The notes beneath the pieces are model-generated. The model worked only from the letters and a program-made list of their open reading frames with translations, did not search any database and was not told the origin of the DNA. A DNA stretch of 5,203 nucleotides from contig JAITVR010000014.1 of NCBI GenBank assembly GCA_031285695.1, forward strand, positions 1-5,203. Direction: 5' to 3'. The stretch is from Prevotellaceae bacterium (GTDB taxonomy: Bacteria > Bacteroidota > Bacteroidia > Bacteroidales > UBA932). Positions within the stretch are counted from its first letter, which is position 1. The number at the start of each line of letters is the position of its first letter. Below, in pieces: positions 4,026 through 5,203 of this stretch. The translations under genes and the position numbers were made by a program.

Positions 4026-4991
4026 ATGAAAAAGATTATGAAAAATTTTACCTGCGTAAACGATATTGAAAATTTACAAAATGCTGTAAAAGAGGCGATT
4101 GATGTAAAGAAAAATCCTTTTGCTTGGGATACTTTGGGGAAAAATAAAACCATGCTTTTGGTTTTTTTCGATTCAAGTTTGCGTACGCGCCTCAGCACGC
4201 AAAAGGCGGCTATGAACTTGGGCATGAACGTAATTGTGCTCGACATTAACCACGGCGCATGGAAGCTCGAAACCGAGCGCGGCGTGGTGATGGACGGCGA
4301 CAAAACGGAGCATATTTTGGAGGCCATTCCGGTAATGGGCAGCTACTGCGATATTATTGGCGTGCGCTCGTTTGCCCGCTTCGAAAGTCGTGAGTACGAT
4401 TACAACGAAACCATTCTCAACCAGTTTATAAAATATTCGGGAAAACCGGTGGTAAGCATGGAGGCCGCCACGCGCCACCCGCTGCAAAGCTTTGCCGATT
4501 TGATTACCATTGAGGAGCATAAAAAAACGGCTAAGCCAAAAGTGGTGCTTACCTGGGCGCCGCACCCGCGCGCGCTTCCGCAGGCGGTGCCCAACTCGTT
4601 TGCCGAATGGATGAACGCTACGGACTACGATTTTGTGATTACGCACCCCGAAGGCTACGAGCTTGCGCCCGAATTTGTGGGCAAAGCAAAAGTAGAGTAC
4701 AACCAGCGCAAGGCATTTGAGGGCGCCGATTTTATTTACGCAAAAAACTGGTCGGCGTATGCAGGCGATAGCTACGGAAAAATCCTGAGCAAGGACCGCG
4801 CTTGGACGGTGGATACCGAAAAAATGGCGCTGACCAACAACGCCTACTTTATGCACTGCCTGCCGGTGCGCCGCAACATGATTGTTACGGACGATGTGAT
4901 TGAAAGCCCACAGAGCATTGTAATTCTCGAAGCCGCCAACCGTGTGGTGAGCGCGCAAACGGTGATAAAACGTATGCTGGAAGCAATGTAA
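4026..4991 (+). CDS. argF': N-acylornithine carbamoyltransferase (ArgF' type, acetyl- or succinylornithine)
   Basis: Transfers the carbamoyl group of carbamoyl phosphate to an N-acylated ornithine, giving N-acylcitrulline; this replaces ordinary ornithine carbamoyltransferase in Bacteroidota. It has 321 residues. The carbamoyl-phosphate motif is SSLRTRLS (50-57), with HPLQ at 151-154 and HCLPVRRN at 277-284. The loop with W79 (GAWKLE) marks the acylornithine subfamily rather than OTC. T94, in DGDKTEH, aligns with the specificity residue that is Pro90 in Bacteroides fragilis succinylornithine and Glu92 in Xanthomonas acetylornithine carbamoyltransferase. The rest of the protein looks much closer to the B. 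fragilis enzyme, recalled from memory, so I lean to succinylornithine. The true start may be the ATG at 4038 (MKNFTCV), since the family begins MKxFTCV. It is divergent from GNAT-argG with overlapping promoters. Confidence 0.95.
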   Translation: MKKIMKNFTCVNDIENLQNAVKEAIDVKKNPFAWDTLGKNKTMLLVFFDSSLRTRLSTQKAAMNLGMNVIVLDINHGAWKLETERGVVMDGDKTEHILEAIPVMGSYCDIIGVRSFARFESREYDYNETILNQFIKYSGKPVVSMEAATRHPLQSFADLITIEEHKKTAKPKVVLTWAPHPRALPQAVPNSFAEWMNATDYDFVITHPEGYELAPEFVGKAKVEYNQRKAFEGADFIYAKNWSAYAGDSYGKILSKDRAWTVDTEKMALTNNAYFMHCLPVRRNMIVTDDVIESPQSIVILEAANRVVSAQTVIKRMLEAM

Positions 4992-5080
4992 ATAAAGTAA
5001 GGAAAAAAGTAAAAGAGTAAAAAAGTACAATAGAACGGCTTTATTCTTTATTTCTATTTTCCTTTTGTTCTATTTTCCTC
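4991..5080. repeat. Purine/pyrimidine-skewed spacer with direct and inverted repeats
   Basis: The first half (4991-5035) is almost all purine on the plus strand and the second half (5039-5080) almost all pyrimidine, so the two halves could form a long loose stem. Clear elements are the direct repeat TTCTATTTTCC (5052-5062 and 5068-5078) and the inverted pair AATAGAA (5029-5035) / TTCTATT (5052-5058). There is no GC-rich terminator after argF'. It could serve as a weak terminator, or it may be a low-complexity spacer. Confidence 0.4.
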
Positions 5081-5084
5081 AAAA

Positions 5085-5203
5085 ATGTTTGGCATTTTTA
5101 AAAGAAATCCTACTTCGGCTATTGTAGTTAGCCTGCTCATGACGGTGTCGTTGTGGGCTAAGAGCTTCTATAGTCCGCAGCAGGTGGTGGACGATGTGCC
5201 TAT
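5085..5203 (+). CDS. Membrane protein of unknown function, N-terminus only (partial)
   Basis: The frame is open from ATG at 5085 to the window end, 39 codons. It begins MFGIFKRNPTS, followed by a hydrophobic segment at about residues 12-25 (AIVVSLLMTVSLWA), then KSFYSPQQVVDDVP. A short basic cytoplasmic N-terminus and a first membrane helix followed by a proline-containing loop recall the start of polytopic Bacteroidota membrane proteins such as the DUF6427 group, but this is recollection on a very short fragment. Start choice: there is no Shine-Dalgarno, as elsewhere in this window, and the upstream AT-rich spacer ends right before it. It lies 93 bp after argF' on the same strand and may be read through from it; no functional link to arginine is evident. 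Confidence 0.6.
   Translation, partial: MFGIFKRNPTSAIVVSLLMTVSLWAKSFYSPQQVVDDVP

Noticed and set aside
4026..4991. Classical ornithine carbamoyltransferase (argF) or aspartate carbamoyltransferase (pyrB)
   Set aside because: The GAWKLE loop with Trp79 and the overall match to the acylornithine subfamily do not fit either enzyme.
4173..5030. Long open frame on the minus strand opposite argF' (285 codons)
   Set aside because: It is antisense to a well-conserved enzyme gene; its translation is rich in His, Arg and Val without any domain, which is the usual shadow of a GC-biased gene.

Overview
This window looks like chromosomal DNA of a member of the Bacteroidota. Four things point that way. 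The promoters fit TTG-N20-TAnnTTTG rather than the sigma70 pattern. The translation starts lack Shine-Dalgarno sequences. The carbamoyltransferase is the N-acylornithine (ArgF') type that phylum uses in place of ordinary ornithine carbamoyltransferase. The GNAT-argG pairing is also typical of that phylum's arginine genes. I cannot name a genus.

Left part (1-1770): a TetR-family regulator (1010-1708, minus) lies upstream of, and on the same strand as, a two-gene operon. That operon encodes a DUF2271-like lipoprotein (107-877, minus) and a secreted, probably outer-membrane, protein cut by the window edge (1-110, minus); the two overlap by ATGA. A palindrome, ATGTTAC-N6-GTAACAT, occurs once in front of the lipoprotein and twice (one copy degenerate) in the regulator's own promoter. 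It is very likely the regulator's operator, so the regulator probably represses both itself and the envelope operon. The lipoprotein carries two tandem DxxSGAT motifs that resemble ApbE flavinylation sites. The regulator's last 15 residues are encoded by a dispersed palindromic repeat rather than by ordinary TetR sequence.

Middle and right part (1819-4991): arginine biosynthesis. A GNAT acyltransferase (3207-3881, minus, TTG start; candidate N-acylglutamate synthase) and argininosuccinate synthase (argG, 1930-3111, minus) form an operon with a strong hairpin between them and an intrinsic terminator after argG. The N-acylornithine carbamoyltransferase gene (argF', 4026-4991, plus) is transcribed divergently from overlapping promoters in the 144-bp gap. 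Together these supply the first acylation step, the carbamoylation of acylornithine, and the condensation of citrulline with aspartate. argB, argC, argD, the deacylase and argH are not in the window. The residue that sets acetyl versus succinyl specificity in ArgF' is Thr, which is neither textbook state.

Right edge (5085-5203, plus): the start of an uncharacterised membrane protein, cut by the window end. No stretch of more than 300 bases lacks a gene. I see no tRNA, rRNA, CRISPR array or insertion sequence.
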